Origin: Novosphingobium sp.
GTDB taxonomy: Bacteria > Pseudomonadota > Alphaproteobacteria > Sphingomonadales > Sphingomonadaceae
NCBI GenBank assembly: GCA_020446505.1
Contig: JAGREN010000017.1
Coordinates: 1 to 35,396, forward strand
Direction: 5' to 3'
DNA length: 35,396 nucleotides
Below, one piece after another: positions 7,689 through 16,192 of this stretch (position 1 is its first letter; every line of letters begins with the position of its first letter). The notes under the pieces were generated by a model, which saw only the letters and a program-made list of their open reading frames with translations, made no database searches and was not told the origin of the DNA. The translations under genes and the position numbers were made by a program.

Positions 7689-8992
7689 CAGTCTCTCTCC
7701 AGAAGGGCCGTGGCATCGGCACGCAATGCCTGCTGGAATTCCGGCAGAACTGCAAGCGCGTTGGGCGGCATGAACTGGAGATAGATGCCCGATGTCAAGC
7801 CGCTGCGCATGTCGACCGTGCCGACAGTGCCCGCAGCGCCCGACCATCCGTAGATGCCTTCCTCTGCGCCCCTGCCCACGCGGCCGCCCGCGCCGAAAGC
7901 GTCGAGCTTCATGCCCATGATCTTTCCGGTCGGCACCGCAGGCGGCAGCAGGTTCGACGTACCCATGCGCACTGCCGCCTCGCTCATCACCCGCTTGCCA
8001 TGGAGCTTCCCGTAGCCCCCGATCATGCGCAGGAACCGGTCGTAGTCATGCGGGGTCGAAACCAGCCCTGCCCCGCCGAACAGGAACGGCGGCTTGTCGA
8101 GAAAAACCGAGTTCTGCGGCATGTCTATCGGCACCAGCTTGCCAGCCAGCACCCCGTAGTTGGTGGCGAGGCGCCCCACATCCCTGGCCGCAACGCGAAA
8201 GCCGGTGCTGGTCATGTCGAGCGGTCCGAACAGCCGCTCTTGCAGGAACGTATCGAAGGTCTGGCCAGTAACGACTTCGATAACCCGCCCCATGAGGTCG
8301 AGACCGGGGCTGTAACTCCAGCGCGTTCCCGGCTCGTAGACCAGCGGCATCGACGCCATGCCATCGGCAAAGGCGGCAAGCCCCTTGACGTGCAGTCCGC
8401 GGTCTAGGCCCGGTATCTTCAGGCGCGAAACCGACCCGGGGATCAGACCCCTGCGGAACAGTTCGTCGCGGATCGGCCCGGTCTGGACGATGCCATAGGC
8501 AAGGCCGGACGTATGCGTGATGAGGTGCCGCACCGTGATCTGCGTCTTCGCCGGCTTGAGGTCGGTGATCGAGCCGTCCGGTGTTACCTGCACCATCATC
8601 TTGGCGAACTTGGGCAGGAAGTCGGCAATCGGCTGATCGAGCCCGATCTTGCCTTCATCGACAAGGATCATGGTGGCCATGCCGGTGACAGGCTTGGTCA
8701 TCGAGTAGATGCGGAACAGCGTGTCCGGCTCCATCGCATCGGTATCGAGAAAACCCTGACTGCCCCGCGCGATGTAGCGCGTGTCCCGGCCCGGCAGGCC
8801 GAGGGCGACGACCAGACCGGGCAGCTTGCCGGGACCGACCCACTTGCTGGCAAATGCGCTGAGGTTACCGGCGAGTTCGGGCGCACTGGCGGCAAAAGCG
8901 CGCGACGGAGCAAGCGAAGCGGACAGCCCTGCCGCGAGCGTCACTGCCAGCGCCTCGCGTCTGCTCAACACGGCTTGCGACCGTTCCATCAT
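7688..8992 (-). CDS. Exported serine hydrolase (beta-lactamase/S12 family)
   Basis: From the ATG at 8992 the protein has 434 residues; a second ATG at 8989 would remove one. The N-terminus carries a twin-arginine signal (LSRREALAV, then a hydrophobic stretch ending SRAFAASA), so the folded protein should be exported. The PF00144 fold is shown by the nucleophile motif SMTK (Ser97-Lys100), the Tyr motif YSPG (Tyr227), HTSGL near residue 160 and a C-terminal GWSG in place of the classical K-T/S-G box. Together these favour an EstB-like esterase or D-Ala peptide hydrolase over a true beta-lactamase. It overlaps mutY by ATGA at 8989-8992 and nudC by one base. A periplasmic hydrolase between two nucleotide-damage genes has no obvious functional link. 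Confidence 0.88.
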   Translation of the reverse strand: MMERSQAVLSRREALAVTLAAGLSASLAPSRAFAASAPELAGNLSAFASKWVGPGKLPGLVVALGLPGRDTRYIARGSQGFLDTDAMEPDTLFRIYSMTKPVTGMATMILVDEGKIGLDQPIADFLPKFAKMMVQVTPDGSITDLKPAKTQITVRHLITHTSGLAYGIVQTGPIRDELFRRGLIPGSVSRLKIPGLDRGLHVKGLAAFADGMASMPLVYEPGTRWSYSPGLDLMGRVIEVVTGQTFDTFLQERLFGPLDMTSTGFRVAARDVGRLATNYGVLAGKLVPIDMPQNSVFLDKPPFLFGGAGLVSTPHDYDRFLRMIGGYGKLHGKRVMSEAAVRMGTSNLLPPAVPTGKIMGMKLDAFGAGGRVGRGAEEGIYGWSGAAGTVGTVDMRSGLTSGIYLQFMPPNALAVLPEFQQALRADATALLERD

Positions 8993-10050
8993 GAACCAGC
9001 GTCCTCTTTCTGCGCCAGCACCAGCCGCGCCGCTTTGCCGAACAGAGTTGGCAGACCGGCCTGTTCGATCTGCCCGGCGGGCCACCACTCGCCCGTCGGG
9101 CCTGCAGGATCAGAGCATTCCCCGCCTCGCCAGACAAGCACCTGCAATTCGAGCGTGAAATGCGTGAAGGTGTGCTGAACGGTGCCAGCCGAGAGCCACT
9201 CGCCGTCACGCGGCATGTGGCCCGAACCGTCGCCCCTGGCACTCCAGCCATCGTCCGGCAGCGCCCGCATGCTGGCCAGCATGCCCTTGTCCGGGCGACG
9301 CACCAGCCAGACCGTCTCGTTCCGCTCGATCCAGTAGGCGCGCCCCTTGCGAACCGGTTTGGCCTTCTTCGGAGCTTTCACCGGATACCGCTCCGGCTCC
9401 CCCGAACTGCGCGCTTCGCAGTGCGCCGACAGCGGACAGACCAGACAGGCTGGCGCGCGCGAGGTGCAGACCCTCGCACCCAGATCCATCATCGCCTGGG
9501 CAAAGTCGCCTGATCGCGCGACAGGCGTGATCGTGTCCGCTTTTTCACGGATCGCCTTGCGCGCGCCGGGCAGCGACTCGTCTATCACGAACAGACGCGC
9601 GACCACCCGCTCGACATTGGCATCGACCACCACGGCACGCTGGCCAAGGGCAATCGCGGCAACTGCTGCCGCCGTATAGGCGCCCAGCCCCGGCAGCTCG
9701 CGCAATGCCGCTTCGGTATCCGGAAATTCGCCGCCGCGAGCCGCCACGGCGCGGGCACAGGCCAGCAGGTTGCGCGCCCGCGCATAGTAGCCCAATCCTG
9801 CCCATGCGGCCATGACCTCTGCATCGTCGGCCTCGGCGAGATCCCCGACAGTCGGCCAACGCGCAGTGAACCGCTCGAAATACGGAATGACGGCAGCCAC
9901 CGTCGTCTGTTGCAACATCACTTCGGACAGCCAGACACGGTAGGGATCAGGCGGAGGTGCGCCGGGTCGCGCACGCCACGGCAGGTCACGCGCATGGTCG
10001 TCGTACCATTCCAACAGTGCGGCAGGGACAGCAATCGAACTGGCGCTCAT
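8989..10050 (-). CDS. mutY: Adenine DNA glycosylase MutY
   Basis: From the ATG at 10050 the protein has 353 residues. A longer open frame upstream covers the intergenic region and the start of dciA and gives only Arg/Ala-rich sequence. The catalytic Glu43 (WLSEVMLQQT), the helix-hairpin-helix LPGLGAYTAAAV (119-130) and catalytic Asp143 (VVDANVERV) are all present. The [4Fe-4S] cluster ligands are Cys195, Cys202, Cys205 and Cys211 in the C-X6-C-X2-C-X5-C pattern. A C-terminal NUDIX-like 8-oxoG recognition domain follows (from about residue 230). MutY removes A mispaired with 8-oxo-G. It heads a minus-strand unit with the serine hydrolase and nudC and is divergent from dciA across 29 bp. Confidence 0.96.
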   Translation of the reverse strand: MSASSIAVPAALLEWYDDHARDLPWRARPGAPPPDPYRVWLSEVMLQQTTVAAVIPYFERFTARWPTVGDLAEADDAEVMAAWAGLGYYARARNLLACARAVAARGGEFPDTEAALRELPGLGAYTAAAVAAIALGQRAVVVDANVERVVARLFVIDESLPGARKAIREKADTITPVARSGDFAQAMMDLGARVCTSRAPACLVCPLSAHCEARSSGEPERYPVKAPKKAKPVRKGRAYWIERNETVWLVRRPDKGMLASMRALPDDGWSARGDGSGHMPRDGEWLSAGTVQHTFTHFTLELQVLVWRGGECSDPAGPTGEWWPAGQIEQAGLPTLFGKAARLVLAQKEDAGS

Positions 10051-10079
10051 TGCGCGGCTATGGCATTGGACGCGCGACA

Positions 10080-10631
10080 ATGGAACGGGACAAGCCAACC
10101 ACCCCCTCATCGCGCACAACCGGCAAGGCGCGCCGCTATGAACGGCCGCGCGGCGGGCAGGCGCGCGCCATTTCCGAACTGATGCCGCAAGTCGGGCGCG
10201 CCGCCTTCCGGAAGTTCGGCTTCGTGCAGTCCTCGGTCGTCTCACGCTGGCCGGAAATCGTCGGTCCGCACCACGCGAAGATCTGCGCGCCCGAATCGAT
10301 CCGCTTCCCCGTCGGTGAAAAGAGCGAGGGCATCCTGCAACTGGTCGTCGTGCCTGCCCACGCGCCTTTCATCCAGCAGGTGACCGAAGAAATCATGGAG
10401 CGGGTCAACCGCTTCTTCGGCTATCGCGCCGTGGCCCGCGTCAAGCTGCGGCAAGGCGCGGTTAAGCCGCCGCGTGCTGAAGAACCGCGCCCCGCGCCGC
10501 CTTCGCTCAAGCCGATCCCGATCGAACTTGGCGATTCGCTGCGCGACATCGGCGATCCGGAACTGCGCACCGTGCTGGAATCGCTCGCGCGCAGCCTTGA
10601 CCGGGCCGAAAGTGAAAGGACCGAAGATTGA
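10080..10631 (+). CDS. dciA: DUF721/DciA-family protein (DnaB helicase-loading factor)
   Basis: The ATG at 10080 gives 183 residues starting MERDKPTTPSSRTT; an open frame further upstream runs into mutY antisense and looks artificial. The DUF721 core is residues about 25-115, with RKFGFVQSSVVSRWPEIVGP, then GILQLVVVPAHAPFIQQ and INR-like MERVNRFFGYRAVARVKL. A Pro/Ala-rich tail follows. DUF721 is the DciA family, which interacts with the replicative helicase DnaB in bacteria lacking DnaC; the role here is inferred from family. It is divergent from mutY and overlaps the start of the next gene (TTGA, 10628-10631). It is the first gene of a plus-strand run that ends with smc, so replication and chromosome-folding genes share a locus. 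Confidence 0.85.
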   Translation: MERDKPTTPSSRTTGKARRYERPRGGQARAISELMPQVGRAAFRKFGFVQSSVVSRWPEIVGPHHAKICAPESIRFPVGEKSEGILQLVVVPAHAPFIQQVTEEIMERVNRFFGYRAVARVKLRQGAVKPPRAEEPRPAPPSLKPIPIELGDSLRDIGDPELRTVLESLARSLDRAESERTED

Positions 10632-11320
10632 AAATTGCTTCCGCATTCGCGGGCCTGAGCGCCGCCGTGGCGCTAACCGCCGCAGCATTGCCCGCCACGG
10701 CGCAGACCAAGGCGAACTGGACCGCCACCGTCAAGGTCGAGGCGGACGGCACCCACACGCTGGGCAATCCGGAAGCCAAGGTCCAGCTTTCCGAATTCGT
10801 CAGCTACACCTGCTCGCACTGCGCCAACTTCGAGAAGGCATCGGACGCGCCGCTGCGGCTTGCCTATGTCATGCCAGGCAAGGTTTCGGTGCGCGTGGTG
10901 CACCTGACCCGCGATTCGGTTGACCTTGCGGCGGCCTTGCTCACCAATTGCGGCGATGCCGACGGCTTTTTCGCGCGCCACCACATGTTCCTGAGTTCGC
11001 AGGACAAGTGGATGGCCAAAATCGAGAAGGCCACGACGGCACAAGAAGCACGCTGGAACGGTGAGGATATGGCCGCCAGCATGCGCGCCATCGCCAGCGA
11101 TGCCGGGTTTTACGACATGATGGCCCATCGCGGCGTCGATCGCGCGGCCGCGAACCGCTGCCTCGGGGACACGGCCATGGCTCGCACGATTCTCGAACAG
11201 CGCAAGGAAGCCGCGCGGCTGGGCGTTCCCGGCACACCCAGCTTCGCAAGCGAAGGCAAGCTGCTCGATCAGGCCTATGACTGGCCATCGCTCGATGCCA
11301 CGCTCAAGTCGATGCTCTGA
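10628..11320 (+). CDS. DsbA-family periplasmic thiol oxidoreductase, CSHC type
   Basis: This gene starts with TTG at 10628, overlapping the dciA stop by 4 nt, with AAAGGA 8 nt upstream. The 230-residue product has a cleavable signal peptide (residues 1-26, ending LPATAQ) and a thioredoxin_4/DsbA-like domain. The redox motif is Cys62-Ser-His-Cys65 in FVSYTCSHCANFEK, and the cis-proline loop is GVPGTPSF near residue 205. Classical DsbA uses CPHC; Ser for Pro should shift the redox potential. Two further cysteines (LLTNC and ANRCLGD) match cysteines of the next protein, like the second disulfide reported for Wolbachia alpha-DsbA1. No DsbB is in the window, so its redox partner is unknown. It may introduce or reshuffle disulfides in the periplasm. 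Confidence 0.87.
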   Translation: MKIASAFAGLSAAVALTAAALPATAQTKANWTATVKVEADGTHTLGNPEAKVQLSEFVSYTCSHCANFEKASDAPLRLAYVMPGKVSVRVVHLTRDSVDLAAALLTNCGDADGFFARHHMFLSSQDKWMAKIEKATTAQEARWNGEDMAASMRAIASDAGFYDMMAHRGVDRAAANRCLGDTAMARTILEQRKEAARLGVPGTPSFASEGKLLDQAYDWPSLDATLKSML

Positions 11321-11424
11321 AACGTTCCGAATCTGTGGAGAGAAGCGCGCGTTTGCCCTCGCATCGCTTCCGGCCCGGTCCTGCTTCAGCTAGCCATTCC
11401 CATAACAAAGAGGATTCACCCGGC

Positions 11425-12186
11425 ATGATGCATCATCGTCTGCGCCAACTGGCCATCGCCGCAGTGGCAGCTCCGCTTTCGCTTGCGCTCGCAGCCTGCG
11501 GGTCCGGCGGTTTGGACACAGAGGCCGGACTTTCCGGCGATCCCATCGAGAAGATCGCACCGCCCGAAGGCAAGGCCTGGAGCGAGGTTGTCGCCAAGAC
11601 GCCCGAAGGCGGTTATGTCATGGGCAACCCCGAGGCCCCTATCAAGCTGGTCGAATACGGCTCGCTCACCTGTTCGCACTGCGCCGAATTTGCCGAAACC
11701 AGCAAGGTCGAGATCAAGGATACCTTCGTCGACAGCGGCCGCGTCAGCTATGAATTCCGCAATTTCGTGCGCGACGCCATCGACCTGACCGCAGCGCAGC
11801 TTACGCGTTGCGCCGCCCCCGAAAGCTTCTTCGCGCTTTCCGACCAGGTCTTTCTCAACCAGCAGGCGATGCTCGAAAAGGCGCAGGCTGCCGGTGAAGC
11901 CACTTACAAGTCGGCAATGGAACAGCCTGACGACAAGCGCGGCCTGGCCCTCGCCGAAATGACCGGCCTGCTCGACTTTTTCGCCGCGCGTGGTGTCAGC
12001 AAGGATCAGGGCACTGCCTGTCTTGCCAATGCCGCCGATGCCCAGGCGCTGGCAAAGTCGACCCAGGACGACAGCGCGAAATACAACATTACCGGCACGC
12101 CGACCTTCCTGCTCAACGGCAGCAAGATCGAGGTCAACACCTGGCCGGAGGTAAAGGCCGCGCTCGAAAAAGCGGGCGCGCGCTGA
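11425..12186 (+). CDS. DsbA-like thiol-redox lipoprotein, CSHC type
   Basis: The ATG at 11425 gives 253 residues beginning MMHHRLRQLA; an open frame from 11335 adds 30 residues without signal-peptide character. AAAGAGGA lies about 11 nt upstream. A lipoprotein signal ends in the lipobox LAAC with the lipidated Cys25, so the protein should be membrane-anchored in the periplasm. The thioredoxin-fold domain has Cys83-Ser-His-Cys86 (YGSLTCSHCAEFAE) and the cis-Pro loop ITGTPTFLLNG. Two extra cysteines (QLTRCAAP, GTACLAN) align with those of the preceding paralogue, suggesting a structural second disulfide. It is 104 bp after its paralogue and 28 bp before smc. The pair looks like an old duplication with one soluble and one anchored copy. 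Confidence 0.88.
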   Translation: MMHHRLRQLAIAAVAAPLSLALAACGSGGLDTEAGLSGDPIEKIAPPEGKAWSEVVAKTPEGGYVMGNPEAPIKLVEYGSLTCSHCAEFAETSKVEIKDTFVDSGRVSYEFRNFVRDAIDLTAAQLTRCAAPESFFALSDQVFLNQQAMLEKAQAAGEATYKSAMEQPDDKRGLALAEMTGLLDFFAARGVSKDQGTACLANAADAQALAKSTQDDSAKYNITGTPTFLLNGSKIEVNTWPEVKAALEKAGAR

Positions 12187-12214
12187 CATGGCCGGGCCAA
12201 GGTAGAGGCGCGCG

Positions 12215-15200
12215 GTGCGGTTCAAGCGGCTCAAGCTCAGCGGATTCAAGAGCTTCGTCGAGCCTGCCGAACTGCGCATCGAACCGGGGCTGACCGGAGT
12301 CGTCGGCCCCAACGGCTGCGGCAAGTCCAACCTTCTCGAAGCGATCCGCTGGGTCATGGGCGAAAGCTCGCCCAAGTCGATGCGCGGCGGCGGCATGGAA
12401 GACGTGATCTTCGCCGGAACCGCCGGAAGGCCGCCCCGCGCCTTTGCCGAAGTCGTGCTGCTGGCCGAAACCGAAGAGCGCGAGGAGTTGGAAGTCCTGC
12501 GCCGGATCGAACGCGGTGCGGGCAGCGCCTATCGCATCAACGGCAAGGACGCGCGGGCCAAGGACGTGTCGCTGATCTTCGCCGATGCAGCAACCGGCGC
12601 GCATTCTCCGGCACTGGTCAGCCAGGGCAAGATCGCCTCCGTCATTTCCGCCAAACCTGCCGAGCGGCGACTGATGCTTGAGGAAGCGGCCGGCATTGCC
12701 GGGCTTCACGTCCGCCGCAAGGATGCCGAGCAGAAGCTGCGCGCGACCGAAACCAACCTTGCCCGCCTCGAAGACATCATGGCCGGGCTCGACCGACAGA
12801 TCGGCACCCTGCGGCGTCAGGCACGCGCTGCCGAACGCTACAAGGACTTGTCGGACCGAATACGCGTTGCCGAGGCACGACTGGTCTTCGCTCGCTGGCG
12901 CGATGCGGCCCGCAGCGCGGAACTGGCACGCGAAGAGGCCAAGACTGCCGAAGCGCGTGTTGCCGATGCCACCGGCCTTGCCCGCTCTGCTCAGGAAGCA
13001 CAGGCACTAGCGGCAAAGGCTCTGGCCGAAGCACGCGACGAACTGGCAGACCGCCGCGACGACGCCAGCGCCCACGGACACCGCATGGCCGCGCTTTCCA
13101 GCCAGCTCGAAGCAGCCGAGGAGCGGCTTGCCGACCTCGACCGGCAGCGGCAGCGGCTCGAAGCCGACCGCGGCGATGCCGACCGCCTGACGCGCGATGC
13201 CGCCGAAGCTCTGGCGCGGCTGGAACGCGAACTTGACGAAGGCGCCGCCAAACTGGCGCGAGACGAGGCGGAGCGTCCCGCTCTCGCCGAAACGCTCGAC
13301 AGGGCCGAACGGGCGGCACGGCAGGCCGAACTCGATCTGGCGCAGGCCAACGCCTCGCAGGCGGGAATCGAAGCGGAATGGCGCATCGCCGAGGCCGAAC
13401 TGGATGCCGCTCGCGAGCGCCTGACCCGGCTCGACCGGGAGGAATCCCGCCAGCGCGAGAGTCTGGCCGCCCTCACCGCCGAAGGCGATCCTGAAGTCGC
13501 GATTACCGAAGCGCGCAGGCAGAGCGAGCTTGCCGCCAAGGCACTGGCATCGGCTCGCGAGGCGCTGACCGCGCAGCAGGCACGCAAGGCGCAGCTCCAG
13601 CAGGAACGCGACGAGGCTTCCGAACAGGCGGCTTCGGCCAAGGCCGAACTCGCCGGGGTCGAGCGCGAGCACGCCGCCCTGCTGCGCGACCGTGAAGCCC
13701 GCGCGAAGCGGGCCGCAGGTGCGCAGGGGCTGCCCGCCGCCATCGATGTGATGCGCGCCGCTCCCGGTTACGAGCGCGCATTGGCAGCCGTGCTGGGGCG
13801 GGATGCCAAGGCCGTTCTCGGCAAGGCAGGTGGCGACGCGCAAGGCCGGTTCTGGTCCGGCGCCAGTGCGCCCGTTGCCGTTGCCGACAGTCTTGCCTCT
13901 CATGTGCCTGACTGTCCGCCAGAACTGGTCGCGCGGCTCGCGCTGGTCCATGTCGCCGAGACGGACGATGGCCGCTCGCTCGATCCCGGTCACTGGCTGG
14001 TTACTATGGACGGGGCGCTGAGGCGCTGGGACGGCTTTATCGCGCGCGGCGAAGGGGCGGCGGAGGCGGCGCGGCTCGAAGCCGAAAACCGCTTTGCACA
14101 GCTTGATGCGGACCTGCCTGCACTGCGCGAGGTCCTGAACAGGGCACAGCAGCGCCACGAATTGGTACAGACCGACTTGACCGCTTTGCAAACCGGCCTC
14201 GTCGCGCTCGAACGCGATCTGGCTAGTCATGCCGAACAGGAACGCGCGGCCTTGCGCGCCCTCGACATGGCAGAGGCTGCGCGCGAGCGTCTCGCCGGAC
14301 GGCGCGCAGAGATCGACCGGACGCTGGCCGATCTGGCCGAGCAGCGCGAAACGGCGCAGCAGGATATCGAAACCGCGCAGGCTGCCCGCGCCGGTCTTCC
14401 CGATCCCGAAGCCGGGCGCATGGCTCTCGATGCCGCGCGCAGCAAGAACGAGGCCGCGCGGCAATCGCTGCAGGCGGCAACCGCCAGCCTCGCCGCTCAG
14501 GATCAGGCGCTTGCCGTATTGCGCGAACGCACGGCGGCCCAACGTTCGGACATTGCCGGATGGAAGAACCGCGCTGGCGAAGCGGCCAGCCGCCTGTCCG
14601 AAATGGCGCGCAGGTTCGAGGAGATCGAGCAGGAACGCGCGGTCATGGCCGCGAAGCCAGCATCGCTTGTCGAGGAGATCGAGGCAGGCGAACAGGTGCG
14701 CGAGCGGCTCGGCACCGAACTAGCGCAGGCAGAAGCGGCGGTTTCGAGTGCCGGTCAAGCCGCCCAGACAGCCGATGCAGCACTGGCAGAGGCGCAAGAA
14801 GCGCTTGCTACCTTGCGAGAGGCTCGCGCCGCGGCCAGCACCCGCGCCGAAAACGAGGAAGAGCGTCGTGCCGAGATGGCGCGCATTTCCGGCGAACGTT
14901 TCCAGTGTCCGCCGCCGCTGCTGGCGCGCGAATTCTCATTCGAGGCCGACGAGGTTGCCGCCGCCGGCGAAGAGTCGGCCACGATGGACAAGCTGGTGGC
15001 TGACCGCGAGCGGCTCGGCCCGGTCAATCTGGTCGCCGCTGACGAACTGGCCGAACTCGAAGGTCAGCTTGGCTCCAGCGTCACCGAACAGGCCGAGCTG
15101 TCCGAAGCCGTCAATCGCCTGCGAGGCTCGATCGGCAATCTCAATCGCGAGGGCCGCGAGCGGCTGCGCACTGCCTTCGACGATGTCGACCGCCACTTCC

Positions 15201-15640
15201 GCCGCCTGTTCAGCCGCCTGTTCGAAGGCGGACAGGCCCATCTGGCGCTGGTCGATTCGGACGATCCGCTCGAAGCCGGTCTCGAAATCTTCGCCCAGCC
15301 GCCGGGCAAGCGCCTTCAGTCGCTCACTCTGTTGTCAGGCGGTGAGCAGGCATTGACCGCGGTGGCACTGATCTTCGCCCTGTTCCTCACCAATCCCGCG
15401 CCGATCTGCGTGCTCGACGAAGTTGACGCGCCGCTCGACGATGCCAACATCGAACGCTTCTGCGACCTGCTAGATGCCATGGTGGCCGAGACCGACACCC
15501 GCTACCTGATCGTCACGCACAATGCCGTGACGATGAGCCGCATGCACCGGCTGTTCGGTGTGACCATGATCGAGAAAGGCGTCTCGCGCCTCGTCAGCGT
15601 CGATCTCGGCGATGCAGAGGAATTGCTGGCGGCGGAGTAG
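12215..15640 (+). CDS. smc: Chromosome segregation ATPase SMC
   Basis: This 1141-residue protein starts at GTG 12215 with MRFKRLKLSGFKSFVEP, the canonical SMC opening. The Walker A motif GPNGCGKSN is at residues 31-39. The ABC signature LSGGEQALTAVAL is near 1040 and Walker B with the D-loop (CVLDEVDAPLDD) near 1065. Two long Ala/Glu/Arg/Leu-rich coiled-coil arms (about 165-500 and 620-900) flank a compact hinge (about 500-620: GLPAAIDVMRAAPGYERALAAVLGRDAKAVLG-like). SMC dimers fold and separate chromosomes together with ScpA and ScpB, neither of which is here. The hinge is short but length is normal for alphaproteobacteria (about 1150). The gene ends 15 bp from the convergent soxR stop. The coiled-coil regions leave long spurious open frames on the opposite strand. 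Confidence 0.97.
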   Translation: MRFKRLKLSGFKSFVEPAELRIEPGLTGVVGPNGCGKSNLLEAIRWVMGESSPKSMRGGGMEDVIFAGTAGRPPRAFAEVVLLAETEEREELEVLRRIERGAGSAYRINGKDARAKDVSLIFADAATGAHSPALVSQGKIASVISAKPAERRLMLEEAAGIAGLHVRRKDAEQKLRATETNLARLEDIMAGLDRQIGTLRRQARAAERYKDLSDRIRVAEARLVFARWRDAARSAELAREEAKTAEARVADATGLARSAQEAQALAAKALAEARDELADRRDDASAHGHRMAALSSQLEAAEERLADLDRQRQRLEADRGDADRLTRDAAEALARLERELDEGAAKLARDEAERPALAETLDRAERAARQAELDLAQANASQAGIEAEWRIAEAELDAARERLTRLDREESRQRESLAALTAEGDPEVAITEARRQSELAAKALASAREALTAQQARKAQLQQERDEASEQAASAKAELAGVEREHAALLRDREARAKRAAGAQGLPAAIDVMRAAPGYERALAAVLGRDAKAVLGKAGGDAQGRFWSGASAPVAVADSLASHVPDCPPELVARLALVHVAETDDGRSLDPGHWLVTMDGALRRWDGFIARGEGAAEAARLEAENRFAQLDADLPALREVLNRAQQRHELVQTDLTALQTGLVALERDLASHAEQERAALRALDMAEAARERLAGRRAEIDRTLADLAEQRETAQQDIETAQAARAGLPDPEAGRMALDAARSKNEAARQSLQAATASLAAQDQALAVLRERTAAQRSDIAGWKNRAGEAASRLSEMARRFEEIEQERAVMAAKPASLVEEIEAGEQVRERLGTELAQAEAAVSSAGQAAQTADAALAEAQEALATLREARAAASTRAENEEERRAEMARISGERFQCPPPLLAREFSFEADEVAAAGEESATMDKLVADRERLGPVNLVAADELAELEGQLGSSVTEQAELSEAVNRLRGSIGNLNREGRERLRTAFDDVDRHFRRLFSRLFEGGQAHLALVDSDDPLEAGLEIFAQPPGKRLQSLTLLSGGEQALTAVALIFALFLTNPAPICVLDEVDAPLDDANIERFCDLLDAMVAETDTRYLIVTHNAVTMSRMHRLFGVTMIEKGVSRLVSVDLGDAEELLAAE

Positions 15641-15655
15641 CCGCGCTTCCCGCGC

Positions 15656-16099
15656 TCAATCCTGCAACACGAACCTCGGACCCGGCCCCGCCCCGGCGGC
15701 GCGGTCGTGGCGGTTGGTGCGCTGGCAGCGTTCGAAGCTCATGCAGCCGCAGCCGATGCATTCGTCCAGCTTGGAGCGCGTGCGCGTCAGCAGTGCAATC
15801 TTCCCGTCGATCTCGTCGCGCATCGACTGGCTGATGCGGCGCCAGTCAGCGATGTTAGGCGTCCTGCCCCTGGGAAGCTGGTCCATCGTCTGTTCGATCT
15901 CGTCGAGGCCGAGGCCGAGCCGCTGGGCAATGAGGATGAAAGACAGGCGGCGGATGTCGGACCGGCGGAAGCGGCGCTGGTTGCCGTCGGTCCGCTCGGA
16001 GAAGATCAGCCCCCTGTCCTCGTAGAAGCGAATCGCCGAGACGGAAATGCCCGTCCGCTGCGCCAGCGTACCGATGGGAATGAGGTCGTCCTTGTCCAT
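15656..16099 (-). CDS. soxR: Redox-sensitive MerR-family regulator SoxR
   Basis: This 147-residue protein has the MerR-type winged helix at its N-terminus (IPIGTLAQRTGISVSAIRFY, then EDRGLIFSERTDGNQRRF). A dimerisation helix follows, then the [2Fe-2S] cluster motif C-X2-C-X-C-X5-C with Cys114, Cys117, Cys119 and Cys125 (CIGCGCMSFERC). That cluster defines SoxR and separates it from other MerR proteins. Oxidation of the cluster, often by redox-cycling compounds, turns on target promoters by untwisting a long -35/-10 spacer. No soxS is present; outside enterics SoxR usually acts directly on transporter or oxidoreductase genes. A candidate SoxR box lies 27 bp upstream of its start. It is convergent with smc. 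Confidence 0.95.
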   Translation of the reverse strand: MDKDDLIPIGTLAQRTGISVSAIRFYEDRGLIFSERTDGNQRRFRRSDIRRLSFILIAQRLGLGLDEIEQTMDQLPRGRTPNIADWRRISQSMRDEIDGKIALLTRTRSKLDECIGCGCMSFERCQRTNRHDRAAGAGPGPRFVLQD

Positions 16100-16126
16100 A
16101 CCTGCCAGAATCCCCTGTCAGACAAA

Positions 16127-16144
16127 CTTCAAGCCGGATTGAGC
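16127..16144. promoter_or_regulatory. Candidate SoxR box upstream of soxR
   Basis: The 18-bp segment CTTCAAGCCGGATTGAGC has the half-sites TCAA and TTGA separated by 6 bp, the same geometry as the E. coli soxS operator CCTCAAGTTAACTTGAGG, matching it at 11 of 18 positions including both inner half-sites. The central bases differ. It lies 27 bp upstream of the soxR start codon. No good -35/-10 pair frames it, so autoregulation by SoxR is only a suggestion. Confidence 0.35.
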
Positions 16145-16183
16145 TTCCGATTCGGTTCTAGGATATTACCCCTTTTGAACACT

Positions 16184-16192
16184 TTATCCACA
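16184..16192 (+). promoter_or_regulatory. Single consensus DnaA box in the soxR upstream region
   Basis: TTATCCACA matches the DnaA-box consensus exactly. It sits in the only AT-rich stretch nearby (about 16150-16220), between the SRAP stop and the soxR start. I found no second box beside it, so an origin is not supported. It may be a chance match, a DnaA-regulated promoter or a titration site. The rest of the 123-bp gap holds the candidate SoxR box. Confidence 0.3.

Noticed and set aside
7689-7847. An N-terminal extension of NudC
   Set aside because: It overlaps the serine hydrolase coding sequence and is rich in Arg, His and Cys with no family match.
8401-8992. A true class C beta-lactamase resistance gene
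   Set aside because: SMTK and YSPG fit the wider S12 family, but the KTG box is replaced and the sequence is closer to esterase-like members; resistance is not supported.
13007-14542. A 511-codon open frame opposite smc
   Set aside because: It mirrors the coiled-coil codons of smc and has low-complexity composition without a ribosome site.
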